Source of the DNA: Novosphingobium sp. | GTDB lineage: Bacteria; Pseudomonadota; Alphaproteobacteria; Sphingomonadales; Sphingomonadaceae | Direction: 5' to 3' | NCBI GenBank assembly: GCA_016719755.1 | Contig: JADJYM010000016.1 | Coordinates: 124,001-188,000 of the forward strand | DNA length: 64,000 nt | In this document: positions 25,030 through 33,505 of the stretch, piece by piece | Layout: every line of letters starts with the position of its first letter | Position numbering within the stretch: the stretch's first letter is position 1 | The notes under the pieces: generated by a model | What the model was told of the DNA's origin: nothing | The model's input: only the letters and a program-made list of their open reading frames with translations | Databases searched by the model: none | Program-made: the position numbers and the translations under genes

Positions 25030-26505
25030 ATGTCCGCCCTGTTAGAGCGCCACCTGCAAGCCGCGCGGGCGCTGCCGACCCCCGCCACGATCATCGGCGG
25101 ACGGGCGGTAGGCGAACACCTGACCGGCGCGCACCGCCAGATCGATCCTTCGACCGGGGCCGCCTATGCCGAGATTCCCCTGTCGGGCACCGCCGCGATC
25201 GACCAGGCGGTGGCTGCCGCGCAGGCCGCCTTCCCCGCCTGGCGCGACACCGCGCCCGAGGTGCGCCGCGAGATTCTGGAGCGGCTTGCCGCGCTGATCG
25301 CGGCGGAGAGCGACAACTTCGCCCGGATCGCCTCGATCGAGAACGGCGTACCGATTTCCTTCGGGCACCATTTCGCCGCCATGGCGGTGCAGTGGACGCG
25401 CTATTACGCGGGCTGGGCCGACCGGCTGGAGGGCATCTGCTCCAACACCCACAAGGACGAGCCGCTGGTCTTCACCATGCCCGAACCGTTCGGGGTGGTG
25501 GCGATCATCATCACCTGGAACGCGCCGCTGCTGTCGCTGGCGATGAAGATCCCGCCCGCACTGGCGGCCGGCAACACCGTGGTGCTGAAGCCCGCCGAGT
25601 TCACCCCCTTTACGGCGACGCGCTATATGGAACTGGCGAAGCAGGCGGGCCTGCCCGACGGCGTGCTCAACCTGGTGCTGGGCGACAACGATGTTTCCGC
25701 CGCGCTGACCCGCCACCCCGCCATTGCCAAGATCAGCTTCACCGGCGGGCCGCTGACCGCGACCAAGATCATGGCGGCGGCATCCGAAAATCTCACGCCC
25801 GTGCTGTTCGAACTGGGCGGCAAGGGCGCGAACCTGGTCTTCGCCGACGCCAACCTGGAAGAGGCGATCCCCTTTTCCGCGCGGATGCCGCTGCTCAATG
25901 CCGGGCAGGGCTGCGCGCTGCCGACCCGTCTGCTGGTCCAGCGCCCGGTCTATGACCAGGTGGTCGAAGGCGTCGCCGCCTGCTTTGCCGCTTTCCCGCA
26001 GGGCGACCCGTTTGATCCCGGCACCTTCATCGGCCCGCTGATAAACCGGGCCGCGCTGGAACGGGTCACCAGCTTCATCGAGCGCGCGCAGGCCGAAAGG
26101 TCGGGCCGGATGGTCTGCGGCGGCGGGCGCTGCGGCGGCGATCTACAGGACGGCTATTTCGTCCAGCCGACCATCTTTGCCGATGTCGATCCGGCCTCGA
26201 ACCTCGCCCAGCGGGAGATTTTCGGCCCGGTGCTGTCGATCATCCCGTTCGACAGTGAAGAAGAAGGCCTTGCCCTCGCCAATGGCACCGAATACGGATT
26301 GACAAATTATGTCCAAACGTCAGACATGCGCCGGGCGCGCCGTCTGGCGCGGCAGCTGCGTTCTGGCACGGTGGGGGTCAACGGCACGGGCAATATGCAC
26401 GTTTCAGCCCCTTTCGGCGGGGTCGGGATCTCCGGCTTCGGACGCGAGGGCGGACTGGAAGGCATAAGGGAATTCGCCGGCACCAAGACCGTGCTGATGG
26501 GTTAG
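25030..26505 (+). CDS. NAD(P)-dependent aldehyde dehydrogenase
   Basis: A 491-residue ALDH-superfamily enzyme oxidising an aldehyde to the carboxylic acid. The catalytic residues are in place: Asn164 in ITWNAP, Lys187 in VLKPAE, general base Glu261 in FELGGK and nucleophile Cys295 in GQGCALPTR. The usual GQxCxAxSR signature is altered to GQGCALPTR, and the same change is found in the paralogue at 41017. ATG 25030 has GGAGAG upstream. It leads the operon ALDH, P450, esterase, P450, rubredoxin, GMC oxidoreductase, and would take the aldehyde made by the GMC enzyme from a P450-generated primary alcohol. Confidence 0.92.
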   Translation: MSALLERHLQAARALPTPATIIGGRAVGEHLTGAHRQIDPSTGAAYAEIPLSGTAAIDQAVAAAQAAFPAWRDTAPEVRREILERLAALIAAESDNFARIASIENGVPISFGHHFAAMAVQWTRYYAGWADRLEGICSNTHKDEPLVFTMPEPFGVVAIIITWNAPLLSLAMKIPPALAAGNTVVLKPAEFTPFTATRYMELAKQAGLPDGVLNLVLGDNDVSAALTRHPAIAKISFTGGPLTATKIMAAASENLTPVLFELGGKGANLVFADANLEEAIPFSARMPLLNAGQGCALPTRLLVQRPVYDQVVEGVAACFAAFPQGDPFDPGTFIGPLINRAALERVTSFIERAQAERSGRMVCGGGRCGGDLQDGYFVQPTIFADVDPASNLAQREIFGPVLSIIPFDSEEEGLALANGTEYGLTNYVQTSDMRRARRLARQLRSGTVGVNGTGNMHVSAPFGGVGISGFGREGGLEGIREFAGTKTVLMG

Positions 26506-26520
26506 AACGGGAGAACAGGG

Positions 26521-27726
26521 ATGCCGATGCAGGTTACGGTACCGGACAACGTACCGCCCGAACTGGTGGTCGATTTCGACTATTTCGCGGTCGACGGATC
26601 GAACGGCGATCCTCAGGCCACGTGGAAGAAATTGCACGACGGCCCCGACATCGTCTGGACCCCGCATTACGGAGGCCACTGGATCGCCACTCGCGCGGCG
26701 GAATTCGACGTGATGCAGATCGATCACGCGCATTTCAGCCACCGCCAGTTCGACCTGCCGCGCAATCCCAACCGCATCCCCTCGGTCCCGCTCGGGCTCG
26801 ATCCGCCCGAACATACCCCTTACCGCCGCCTGCTGATGACGGCCTTTACCCCGCGCAAGATCCGGGCCTTCGCCGAAGTGGCCGAGCACACCGCGAAGGA
26901 CCTGATCGCCGAACTCAAGCCGCGCGGCGAATGCGAATTCATCGACGAGTTCGCCAAGGTGCTGCCGATCAACGTCTTTCTGACGATGATGGGCCTGCCG
27001 CTGGACGACCGCGCCTATCTGCTGCCGCTTGCCGAGATCGCGGTGCACAGCAACGACGTGGCGCTGAAGACCAAGACCCAGCAGGAACTGGCGGGCTACC
27101 TGCTCGGTCATATCGAACAGCGCCGCGCGGCTGGGCCAGCCGAGGACCTGCTGTCCACCATCGTCCACGGCGAGATCGAGGGGCGGCCCCTGACCCCGCC
27201 GGAGATCCTCTCGATGTCGCTGCTGGCGCTGGTCGGCGGGCTGGATACGGTGGCTTCGCAGCTGGGTTTCGTCGCCAACTTCCTGGCGAAGAACCCCGGG
27301 CACCGGCGCGAACTGGTTGAAAACCCGCGCCTGATTCCGACCGCCTGCGAGGAATTCCTGCGCCGCTTCGGCTTGCCCAACACCCTGCGCGAACTGACCA
27401 TGGACTATGCGTACAAGGGCCTGCAATTCAGGAAAAACGACCTGATCATGCTGCCCAAATGCCTCTATGGCCTGGACGAGCGGCTCAACGCCGACCCGAT
27501 GACGGTCGATTTCCACCGCAAGCCATCGACCATCAAGCACGCCGCCTTCGGGGCCGGGCCGCATCTGTGCCCCGGCAACGTGCTCGCGCGGCGCGAGCTG
27601 ATGATCTTCCTTGAGGAATGGCTCCCAGCGATCCCTGATTTCGAACTCGATCCCGAGCGCCCCCCGGTGTTCACCAGCGGCGGAGTCAATTCGGTCAGCA
27701 AGCTCTACCTGAAGTGGAAGGTGTGA
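26521..27726 (+). CDS. cytochrome P450, CYP101 (P450cam)-like
   Basis: A 401-residue soluble bacterial P450 that closely follows P450cam in layout. The N-terminus is VPPELVVDFDYF, GGHWIATR is near 51-58, and the I-helix GGLDT is at 239-243 with the acid-alcohol pair Asp242/Thr243 needed for O2 activation. The K-helix Glu278-x-x-Arg281 is present, as is the haem loop FGAGPHLCPG with Cys350 as thiolate. CYP101 relatives in Novosphingobium hydroxylate camphor, ionones and other terpenoids, using a [2Fe-2S] ferredoxin. No such ferredoxin is encoded here. A paralogue lies at 47605-48819. It follows the ALDH gene by 15 bases and shares TGATG with the esterase gene. The substrate is inferred only as a hydrophobic cyclic or isoprenoid compound. 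Confidence 0.93.
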   Translation: MPMQVTVPDNVPPELVVDFDYFAVDGSNGDPQATWKKLHDGPDIVWTPHYGGHWIATRAAEFDVMQIDHAHFSHRQFDLPRNPNRIPSVPLGLDPPEHTPYRRLLMTAFTPRKIRAFAEVAEHTAKDLIAELKPRGECEFIDEFAKVLPINVFLTMMGLPLDDRAYLLPLAEIAVHSNDVALKTKTQQELAGYLLGHIEQRRAAGPAEDLLSTIVHGEIEGRPLTPPEILSMSLLALVGGLDTVASQLGFVANFLAKNPGHRRELVENPRLIPTACEEFLRRFGLPNTLRELTMDYAYKGLQFRKNDLIMLPKCLYGLDERLNADPMTVDFHRKPSTIKHAAFGAGPHLCPGNVLARRELMIFLEEWLPAIPDFELDPERPPVFTSGGVNSVSKLYLKWKV

Positions 27727-28859
27727 TGGTGGACGACAGCGCGGTCCGCGCGGCGATCCGCGCGGCGATCGCTGCGGGCCACGAGGAGGCGGTGCATATC
27801 GTCGCCTATCACCGGGGCAGGCAGGTGCTGAACGTGTGGGACGGCCTGGCAGACCCCGCGCGCGGCAAGGCGGCGAGCGAGGACACGCTTTACAACGTCT
27901 ATTCGGTCACCAAGGCGGTTGCCGCCACGGCGCTGCACATCCAGGCGGAAAAGGGCAGGGTCGATTACGATGCCCCGATAGCCGAGTACTGGCCGGAATT
28001 CGCCTCGAACGGCAAGGGCGCCGCAACCGTCCGCCACGCCCTGACCCACCGCGCCGGAGTGCCACTGATGCCCGATGGCGTGACGCCCGAACTGATGTGC
28101 GATGCGCAGTGGATGGCGGCGCAGATCGCCGCGATGGAGCCGCTTGCGCCTCCCGGCGAGAAGACGCTTTATCAGTCGATGACGTTCGGCTGGATCGTGG
28201 GCGAGATCGTCCGGCGCTCGGACCCGGCGGGGCGCGATCTGGGCACCTTCGTACAGGACGAAATCGCCCGCCCGCTTGGCCTGCGTGACCTGTGGATCGG
28301 GATTCCGGATACGGTCGCGGACCGGGTGGCGGTCATGTCCAACCGCAACGAGAACGACCCGCCCCCGCCCGCCGCGACGCTTTATGCGAAGTCGATGCCT
28401 TACGCGGTCGACCTTGTCCCCCGCGTGTTCGGACGGCCCGATGTCCAGCGCGCCTGCATCGCCGGGGTCGGCGGAATCTTCAACGCGCGCGACGAGGCGC
28501 GCTTCTGGGCCATGCTGGCGGGCGGCGGCGAGCTTGACGGCGTGCGCCTGCTGTCGGCGGAGCGCGTCGCCAGCTTCTCCAGCGTGCGCGACAACGGCGA
28601 CGAGCCCGATCCGGTGATGTTCGGCATGCCGATCCCGATCAGCGTCGGCGGTTACTGGCTGGGCGGGCACCGCGTGACCGGCCCGCGCGCGATCTGGCAT
28701 CCGGGCGCGGGCGGCTCCATCGGCTGGGCCGATCCCGACCAACACCTTGCCGTGGCGGTCTGCCACAACCGGATGTTCAATGCCCGCCTGCCGGAGGACG
28801 ATCCGATCCTGCCGATCACGAAGGCCGCGGTTGCGGCGCTTGGCCTGGAGTGGCGCTGA
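27726..28859 (+). CDS. serine hydrolase, beta-lactamase/family VIII esterase type
   Basis: A 377-residue protein of the beta-lactamase (class C)-like esterase family. The nucleophile motif SVTK has Ser60/Lys63, Tyr149 in LYQSM is the YxS/YxN tyrosine, and HPGAGG near 335-340 replaces the KTG box, as in EstB-type esterases. No signal peptide is present, so the enzyme is cytoplasmic and more likely an esterase or lactonase than a beta-lactamase. It is coupled by 1-base overlaps to a P450 gene on each side. Hydrolysis of an ester or lactone formed during substrate oxidation is a reasonable guess. Confidence 0.87.
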   Translation: MVDDSAVRAAIRAAIAAGHEEAVHIVAYHRGRQVLNVWDGLADPARGKAASEDTLYNVYSVTKAVAATALHIQAEKGRVDYDAPIAEYWPEFASNGKGAATVRHALTHRAGVPLMPDGVTPELMCDAQWMAAQIAAMEPLAPPGEKTLYQSMTFGWIVGEIVRRSDPAGRDLGTFVQDEIARPLGLRDLWIGIPDTVADRVAVMSNRNENDPPPPAATLYAKSMPYAVDLVPRVFGRPDVQRACIAGVGGIFNARDEARFWAMLAGGGELDGVRLLSAERVASFSSVRDNGDEPDPVMFGMPIPISVGGYWLGGHRVTGPRAIWHPGAGGSIGWADPDQHLAVAVCHNRMFNARLPEDDPILPITKAAVAALGLEWR

Positions 28860-30112
28860 TGACTGCACTGCCGAAACTGGAAGACCTTGAGGATAAGAGC
28901 TTCGACCCCTTCATGGTTGAGAAGCTGTCCACCGGCAATTGCCCTGATCCCTATCCCCGCATCCACGAGCTGCGCCAGCAGGGCCCGGTGGTGGAGGGCA
29001 GCTACCGAAAGAACTTCACCGATGTGCCCGACGTGCAGATGGGCCATCTGCCGCAGGTCATGGTGCTGGGCTACGACGCGGTGCTGCACGTCCTGACTCA
29101 CCCCGAGGTGTTCCGCAACAAGGAGGCCTTTGCCCCCAACCTGGGCCGCTCGTTCGGCAACACCATCACCGTGATGGACGCCCCCGAGCACACCCGGTTC
29201 CGCAAGATTTTCCAGAAGGCCTTTCTGCCCAACGTGGTGACCAAGTGGGGCGAGACGGTGGTCGATCCGGTCGTGAACCGGCTGATGGACGGCTTTATCG
29301 CCACCGGCGAGGCCGACCTGATCGAACAGTTCACCCACCACTATCCGTTCCAGGTGATCTACGCCCAGGTCGAGCTTGATCCCGCGCAGGCGCCCGTGTT
29401 CCACAAGCTCGCCATCGCGCAGATCCTGTCCTCGATCGGCGCGCCGCAGGGGCCGGAGGCGAGCGGCAAGCTGGGCGCCTTCTTCGCCGAGCTGCTGCGC
29501 CAGAAACGCGCCAATCCGGGAACCGACCTTATCAGCCACCTCGCCACGGTTGAGGCGGATGGCGAGCGGCTGCCGGATGACGTGCTGATTTCCTTCCTGC
29601 GCCAGCTTATGAACGCGGGCGGCGATACCACCTTTCGCGGCACCAGCGTGCTGCTGACCGGCCTGCTGACCCATCCCGAGCAGCTGCGGGCCGTGTCCGA
29701 GGACCGCAGCCTGATCCCCGCCGCGATCGACGAGGCGCTGCGCTGGGAAGGGCCGGTCACCTCCACCTTCCGCTATTGTGCGCAGGATACCGAGATCCAG
29801 GGCCACCCGATCAAGGCGGGGACTTTCGTCAACACCGTGCTGGCCAGCGCCAACCGCGATCCGGCGAAGTTCGAAAATCCGGACGCGTTCAATATCTTCC
29901 GCAAGAACACGGTGCGCCACCTCGCCTTCGCCAGCGGGCCGCACCTGTGCATCGGCCAGCACCTTGCCCGCGTCGAGATGACCCGCGCGCTGAACGCGAT
30001 CCTCGACCGGCTGCCGAACCTGCGGCTCGATCCGGACAAGCCCGCGCCCGCCATCACCGGCCACCTGCTCCGCGTGCCCGAGCATCTGTGGGTCAAGTTC
30101 GACCGCGCCTGA
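28859..30112 (+). CDS. cytochrome P450
   Basis: A 417-residue bacterial P450, distinct from the two CYP101-like ones. The I-helix reads NAGGDTT (252-258), the K-helix EALR has Glu292/Arg295, and the haem loop FASGPHLCIG has Cys364. The long N-terminal region with GHLPQVMVLGYDAVLHVLTHPEVF resembles CYPs that hydroxylate bulky substrates; no subfamily can be fixed by eye. Its ribosome site GGAG lies in the esterase gene, with TGATG overlap. A rubredoxin gene follows 11 bases downstream and a GMC oxidoreductase next, suggesting that this P450 makes the alcohol they process and perhaps takes electrons through the rubredoxin. Confidence 0.92.
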   Translation: MTALPKLEDLEDKSFDPFMVEKLSTGNCPDPYPRIHELRQQGPVVEGSYRKNFTDVPDVQMGHLPQVMVLGYDAVLHVLTHPEVFRNKEAFAPNLGRSFGNTITVMDAPEHTRFRKIFQKAFLPNVVTKWGETVVDPVVNRLMDGFIATGEADLIEQFTHHYPFQVIYAQVELDPAQAPVFHKLAIAQILSSIGAPQGPEASGKLGAFFAELLRQKRANPGTDLISHLATVEADGERLPDDVLISFLRQLMNAGGDTTFRGTSVLLTGLLTHPEQLRAVSEDRSLIPAAIDEALRWEGPVTSTFRYCAQDTEIQGHPIKAGTFVNTVLASANRDPAKFENPDAFNIFRKNTVRHLAFASGPHLCIGQHLARVEMTRALNAILDRLPNLRLDPDKPAPAITGHLLRVPEHLWVKFDRA

Positions 30113-30123
30113 GGGAACCCGCC

Positions 30124-30288
30124 ATGAAGAAGTGGATGTGCATGAACTGCGGCTGGATCTACGAGCAGGAACTGGGCGATCCCATCGGCGGGATCGCTCC
30201 CGGAACGGCGTGGGAAGACATTCCCGAAGACTGGAAGTGCCCCGATTGCGGATCGCTGAAATCCGAATTCGAGATGGAGGAGGTCTGA
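30124..30288 (+). CDS. rubredoxin
   Basis: A 54-residue single-iron electron carrier. The four ligands are Cys6 and Cys9 in CMNCG and Cys39 and Cys42 in CPDCG, with the conserved GDPIGGIAPGTAWEDIPEDW between them, so the protein is complete. Rubredoxins normally feed AlkB-type alkane hydroxylases through a rubredoxin reductase, but no AlkB is present here. Eleven bases after a P450 gene and two bases before a GMC oxidoreductase, it is the only small electron carrier in the window. That makes it a candidate redox partner for the adjacent P450 or an electron acceptor for a dehydrogenase. Neither role is shown by sequence. Confidence 0.95.
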   Translation: MKKWMCMNCGWIYEQELGDPIGGIAPGTAWEDIPEDWKCPDCGSLKSEFEMEEV

Positions 30289-30290
30289 GC

Positions 30291-31892
30291 GTGGCCGAAT
30301 GGGACTACATCATCGTCGGCGCGGGCTCCGCGGGCTGCGTGCTGGCCGAGCGCCTTTCCCTCGACCCGTCGGTCAGCGTGCTGGTGCTGGAGGGCGGCCC
30401 GGCAGACCGCAATCCCTTCATCCACATGCCGCGCGGCATTCCCAAGATCATGTTCGATCCCAGGTGGTCCTACGGCTTTATGACCGAGCCGGAAACGGGC
30501 AACAACCAGACTCCGGAGCGCTGGGCGCGCGGCAAGACGCTGGGCGGATCAAGCTCGATCAACGGCATGGTCTACAACCGCGGCCAGCCGGCCGACTATG
30601 AGGCGATTGCCCGGCTGGCGGGCGAGGAATGGGGCTGGCAGCACATCGCCCGCGCCTACAAGGCGATCGAGAACCACGAGCTGGGCGCCGCCGAGACGCG
30701 CGGCGATTCCGGCCCCTTGCGCATCACGCTCAACCCCCGCAGCGAATGGGGCGACCGGATGATCGCGGCGGGCGAGGAGATGGGGATCCCCCGCAAGGAG
30801 GACGTCAACGAGCCCGACAACGGCGAGGGCATCGGCTATGTCCCCGCCAACATCTGGAAGGGCCGCCGCCAGAGCGCGGCAGTGGTGTTCCTGCGCCCGG
30901 CGATGAAGCGCCCCAACGTCACCGTGCTGACCGGGGTCCAGGCCGACCGTGTGATCTTCGCGGGCACGCGCGCCACCGGCATAGCCGGGCGCCATGGCGG
31001 CACCGCAAAGACCTGGTCGGCGCGGCGCGAGGTCATCCTCTGCGCCGGGGCGATCGCTTCGCCGGCGATCCTGATGCGGTCCGGTATCGGCCCGGCAGAC
31101 ATCCTGAAGGAAGCCGGCGTGCCGGTGCTGGTCGACAGCCCCGAAGTGGGCGGCAACATGAAGGAACACCGGATCCTGGTGATGCAGTACCGGATGAGCG
31201 ACCACTCGTTCTCGGTCAACCGGGAGTATTCCGGCGCACGGCTCGTCGCCAACGTGCTGCGCTATTACCTGCTGCGCGACGGGCCGATGTCGACCTCGTC
31301 CCACACGGTCGGCGCCTGGGTGAAGTCGAAGCCGGACATGGACCGGCCCGACGTGCAGATGCTGATCGCGCCCTATACCTATGACATGACCGGCAAGGGC
31401 TATCTGGAACAGGAGCCGGGGATGCTGGTGATCGGCTTCCTGCTGCGCCCGGAAAGCGCCGGCCGGATCGCAATTACCTCCGCCGATCCCGATGCCCCGC
31501 TGAAGATCGAGCCGCATTACCTGACCAACGAAGCCGACCAGTCCCGCGCCGTGGGCCTGTTCCGCTCGGTCCGCCGCCTGATGGCGCAGCCCGCGCTCGA
31601 CGGGATGGTGACGCGCGAACTCGCGCCCGGCGGCGACAACCAGAGCGACGAGCAGATCGTCGACTGGTTCAACAAGGCAGGCGGCTGCGGCCTCCACGCG
31701 GTCAGCACCTGCCGCATGGGGACAGACGCGGCCTCGGTGGTCGATCCGCAGCTGCGCGTGCGCGGGGTGGAGGGGCTCAGGATCATGGACACCTCGGTCC
31801 CGCCGATTATGCCCTCGGGCAATACCAACGCGCCGATGATGGCCATGGCCTGGCGCGCGGCGGAACTGATCCTGGCGGGCCGCGCGGGCTGA
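30291..31892 (+). CDS. GMC-family FAD oxidoreductase (alcohol/choline dehydrogenase-like)
   Basis: A 533-residue flavoprotein of the glucose-methanol-choline family. The FAD dinucleotide loop GAGSAGC is at 10-16 and the GMC signature around GGSSSINGMVYNRGQ is near 84-98. The C-terminal domain has active-site His469 (HAVSTCRMG) and Asn513 in GNTNAP. It would oxidise a primary alcohol to the aldehyde, passing electrons to the respiratory chain or to a small carrier. The GTG start follows the rubredoxin stop by two bases and has GGAGG nearby. Together with the ALDH at the head of the operon it makes a complete alcohol-to-acid module. A paralogue lies at 42476-44080. Confidence 0.91.
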   Translation: MAEWDYIIVGAGSAGCVLAERLSLDPSVSVLVLEGGPADRNPFIHMPRGIPKIMFDPRWSYGFMTEPETGNNQTPERWARGKTLGGSSSINGMVYNRGQPADYEAIARLAGEEWGWQHIARAYKAIENHELGAAETRGDSGPLRITLNPRSEWGDRMIAAGEEMGIPRKEDVNEPDNGEGIGYVPANIWKGRRQSAAVVFLRPAMKRPNVTVLTGVQADRVIFAGTRATGIAGRHGGTAKTWSARREVILCAGAIASPAILMRSGIGPADILKEAGVPVLVDSPEVGGNMKEHRILVMQYRMSDHSFSVNREYSGARLVANVLRYYLLRDGPMSTSSHTVGAWVKSKPDMDRPDVQMLIAPYTYDMTGKGYLEQEPGMLVIGFLLRPESAGRIAITSADPDAPLKIEPHYLTNEADQSRAVGLFRSVRRLMAQPALDGMVTRELAPGGDNQSDEQIVDWFNKAGGCGLHAVSTCRMGTDAASVVDPQLRVRGVEGLRIMDTSVPPIMPSGNTNAPMMAMAWRAAELILAGRAG

Positions 31893-31944
31893 GACCTTTG
31901 CCCCGCAAGGCGGGAAATCGCGGCTCCAGGAAGGAAGGGCAAGC

Positions 31945-32235
31945 ATGGAGGTGCCTGAACAACTTGCCCGAATGGGCCGGGCGGGCGTTCTCCGCAATGC
32001 AGTCGCTCCGGGCACGGTGCTGACCCGCATCACCCGGCCGATCCTCGCCATGGAGCAGGGCCGCGCGATGCTGGCCGAAGCCACGCCGATCGCGGTGGCG
32101 GCCTATGCCGAGCCTGACGACGTCACTCCGCTGCTGACCTTCCTCGCCAGCGCGGATTGCCATTACATCGTCGGCCAGACGATCTTCAGCGACGGCGGCA
32201 AGGACGCGATCCGGCGCGGCGAACGGTTGCCCTGA
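31945..32235 (+). pseudogene. C-terminal remnant of an SDR-family oxidoreductase
   Basis: The 96 codons encode only the last third of an SDR. NAVAPG, corresponding to the motif after beta-6, appears at residue 18, followed by a substrate-loop region and the C-terminal YIVGQTIFSDGG. The Rossmann glycine loop, NNAG and the Ser/Tyr/Lys triad are all missing, and the 52 bases upstream do not encode them in any frame. An AAGGAAGGG ribosome-like site precedes the ATG, so a short peptide could still be made, but it cannot be an active dehydrogenase. It is best read as the leftover of a deletion at the end of the P450/GMC operon. Confidence 0.75.
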
Positions 32236-32253
32236 TCGCCGCGCCGGTCATCG

Positions 32254-32484
32254 TCAGCCGATCTCGGCGATGACCGCGCCAACCTCGTAAGTCTCGCCAA
32301 TCTCGCCGATCAGCTTGATCTTGCCCGAGGCCGGACTTTCAACCTCGTTGGTCGACTTGTCGCTTTCCAGCGAATAGATCGGCTGGCCTTCGGTCACTTC
32401 GGCCCCGTCCTCGACCAGCCATTCGACCAGTTCGCCCTCGTTCATCGAGAAGCCGATCTTGGGCACGGCTACCTGAATTGCCAT
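32254..32484 (-). CDS. stand-alone lipoyl-carrier domain protein
   Basis: A complete 76-residue biotin/lipoyl attachment domain: VAVPKIGFSMNEGELVEWLVEDG at the N-terminus, the lipoylation loop ESDKST with Lys43, and a C-terminal VGAVIAEIG strand. There is no peripheral-subunit-binding domain and no acyltransferase catalytic domain, so it is not a normal E2. It follows the E1-beta gene by 13 bases and the gene order is E1-alpha, E1-beta, lipoyl protein. Like the glycine-cleavage H protein, it could carry the acyl or aldehyde unit released by the thiamine enzyme. A missing E2 and E3 would have to act from elsewhere, or the domain works with a different acceptor. Confidence 0.9.
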   Translation of the reverse strand: MAIQVAVPKIGFSMNEGELVEWLVEDGAEVTEGQPIYSLESDKSTNEVESPASGKIKLIGEIGETYEVGAVIAEIG

Positions 32485-32497
32485 TGTTAGAAAGTCC

Positions 32498-33505
32498 TTA
32501 CTTCGCGAGTTCGATGATGGCCGCCAGGATGCGCGCGGCATCCGGGGCATAGGCGGTTTCCAGCGGCTTGGAGTAGGGCACCGCGCTGAACGCGCCGCCC
32601 AGCCGCTTGACCGGCTTTTTCAACGCGCCGAACAGTTCCTCGTTGATGACGGCGGCGATTTCCGCGCCGACGCCGTGCTCCTTGACCGCCTCGTGCGCGA
32701 TCAGCACCCGCCCGGTCTTGCGCGCCGAGGCGAGCACCGTTTCGCGGTCCCACGGGGCTATGGTGCGCAGGTCGATGACTTCCACCGACACGCCCTGTTC
32801 TGCCGCCTGGACAGCGGCCGCGCGCGCCTCTACCGCCATGCGGGCATAGGCGATCAGGGTCACGTCGCTGCCCTCGCGCTGGATCGCCGCCTTGCCCAGC
32901 GGCACCCGGTGGCTGCTGTCCGGCAGTTCGAAGGCCATCGGCGCGTGATAGGTCGGCAGGTTTTCGATGAAGATCACCGGATCGGGATCCTCCACCGCGC
33001 TGCGCAGCAGGCCATAGGCGTCTTCCGGGGTGGAAGCGGCGCAAACCTTGATCCCGGCGGTGTGGGCGAACCACGTCTCCAGATAGTCGCAGTGCTGCCC
33101 GCCCGAGCCATAGCCAAGGCCGGTCATGGTGCGGATCACGATCGGCACGCTGGTCTGCCCGCCCGACATGAAGCGCAGCTTGGCGGCGTGGTTGACGATC
33201 ATGTCCATCGCCACGGTGGTGAAGTTCATCAGCATGATCTCGGCGATCGGCTTGTAGCCCGCCAGGCTGGCGCCGATGGCCGCGCCCATGATCGCCTGTT
33301 CCGAGATCGGGGTGGAGCGCACCCGGTCATCGCCGAAGCTGGTCGACAGTCCCTTGGTGATCTTGGCGATGCCGCCGCCTTCGGGATCGGCAAGATCCTC
33401 ACCCAGGGTGATGACCTTGGGATCTTCGGCGAAGATGTCCTGATAGGCCTTCGAGATTGCCGCGATGATGCTGACCTTGGGCTTGGCCGCCTTTTCCGCG
33501 CTCAT
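32498..33505 (-). CDS. 2-oxoacid dehydrogenase-type E1 component, beta subunit
   Basis: A 335-residue transketolase-like pyrimidine-binding subunit of the PDH/BCKDH/acetoin dehydrogenase E1 family. GEDLADPEGG near 35-44 and the STPISEQAIMGAAIGASLAG helix near 64-83 carry the glutamate that activates the thiamine aminopyrimidine. It ends with the C-terminal transketolase domain (VEVIDLRTIAPWDRETV). It overlaps the alpha subunit gene by ATGA. With alpha it should decarboxylate a 2-oxoacid or cleave an alpha-hydroxyketone and pass the unit to the lipoyl protein. Which substrate is used is unknown; a ring-derived acyloin or 2-oxoacid is possible in this context. Confidence 0.9.
   Translation of the reverse strand: MSAEKAAKPKVSIIAAISKAYQDIFAEDPKVITLGEDLADPEGGGIAKITKGLSTSFGDDRVRSTPISEQAIMGAAIGASLAGYKPIAEIMLMNFTTVAMDMIVNHAAKLRFMSGGQTSVPIVIRTMTGLGYGSGGQHCDYLETWFAHTAGIKVCAASTPEDAYGLLRSAVEDPDPVIFIENLPTYHAPMAFELPDSSHRVPLGKAAIQREGSDVTLIAYARMAVEARAAAVQAAEQGVSVEVIDLRTIAPWDRETVLASARKTGRVLIAHEAVKEHGVGAEIAAVINEELFGALKKPVKRLGGAFSAVPYSKPLETAYAPDAARILAAIIELAK

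Noticed and set aside
27726-28859. Serine hydrolase read as an antibiotic-resistance beta-lactamase
   Set aside because: No signal peptide, HPG in place of KTG, and tight coupling with two P450 genes fit a family VIII esterase.
28652-30085. Minus-strand open frame opposite the second P450
   Set aside because: The P450 frame has the I-helix, ExxR and haem-Cys motifs and coupled start codons; the antisense frame has none.
31902-31914. Short hairpin CCCGC-AAG-GCGGG after the GMC gene
   Set aside because: Stem of only five base pairs and no T-run; common by chance in this GC-rich DNA.
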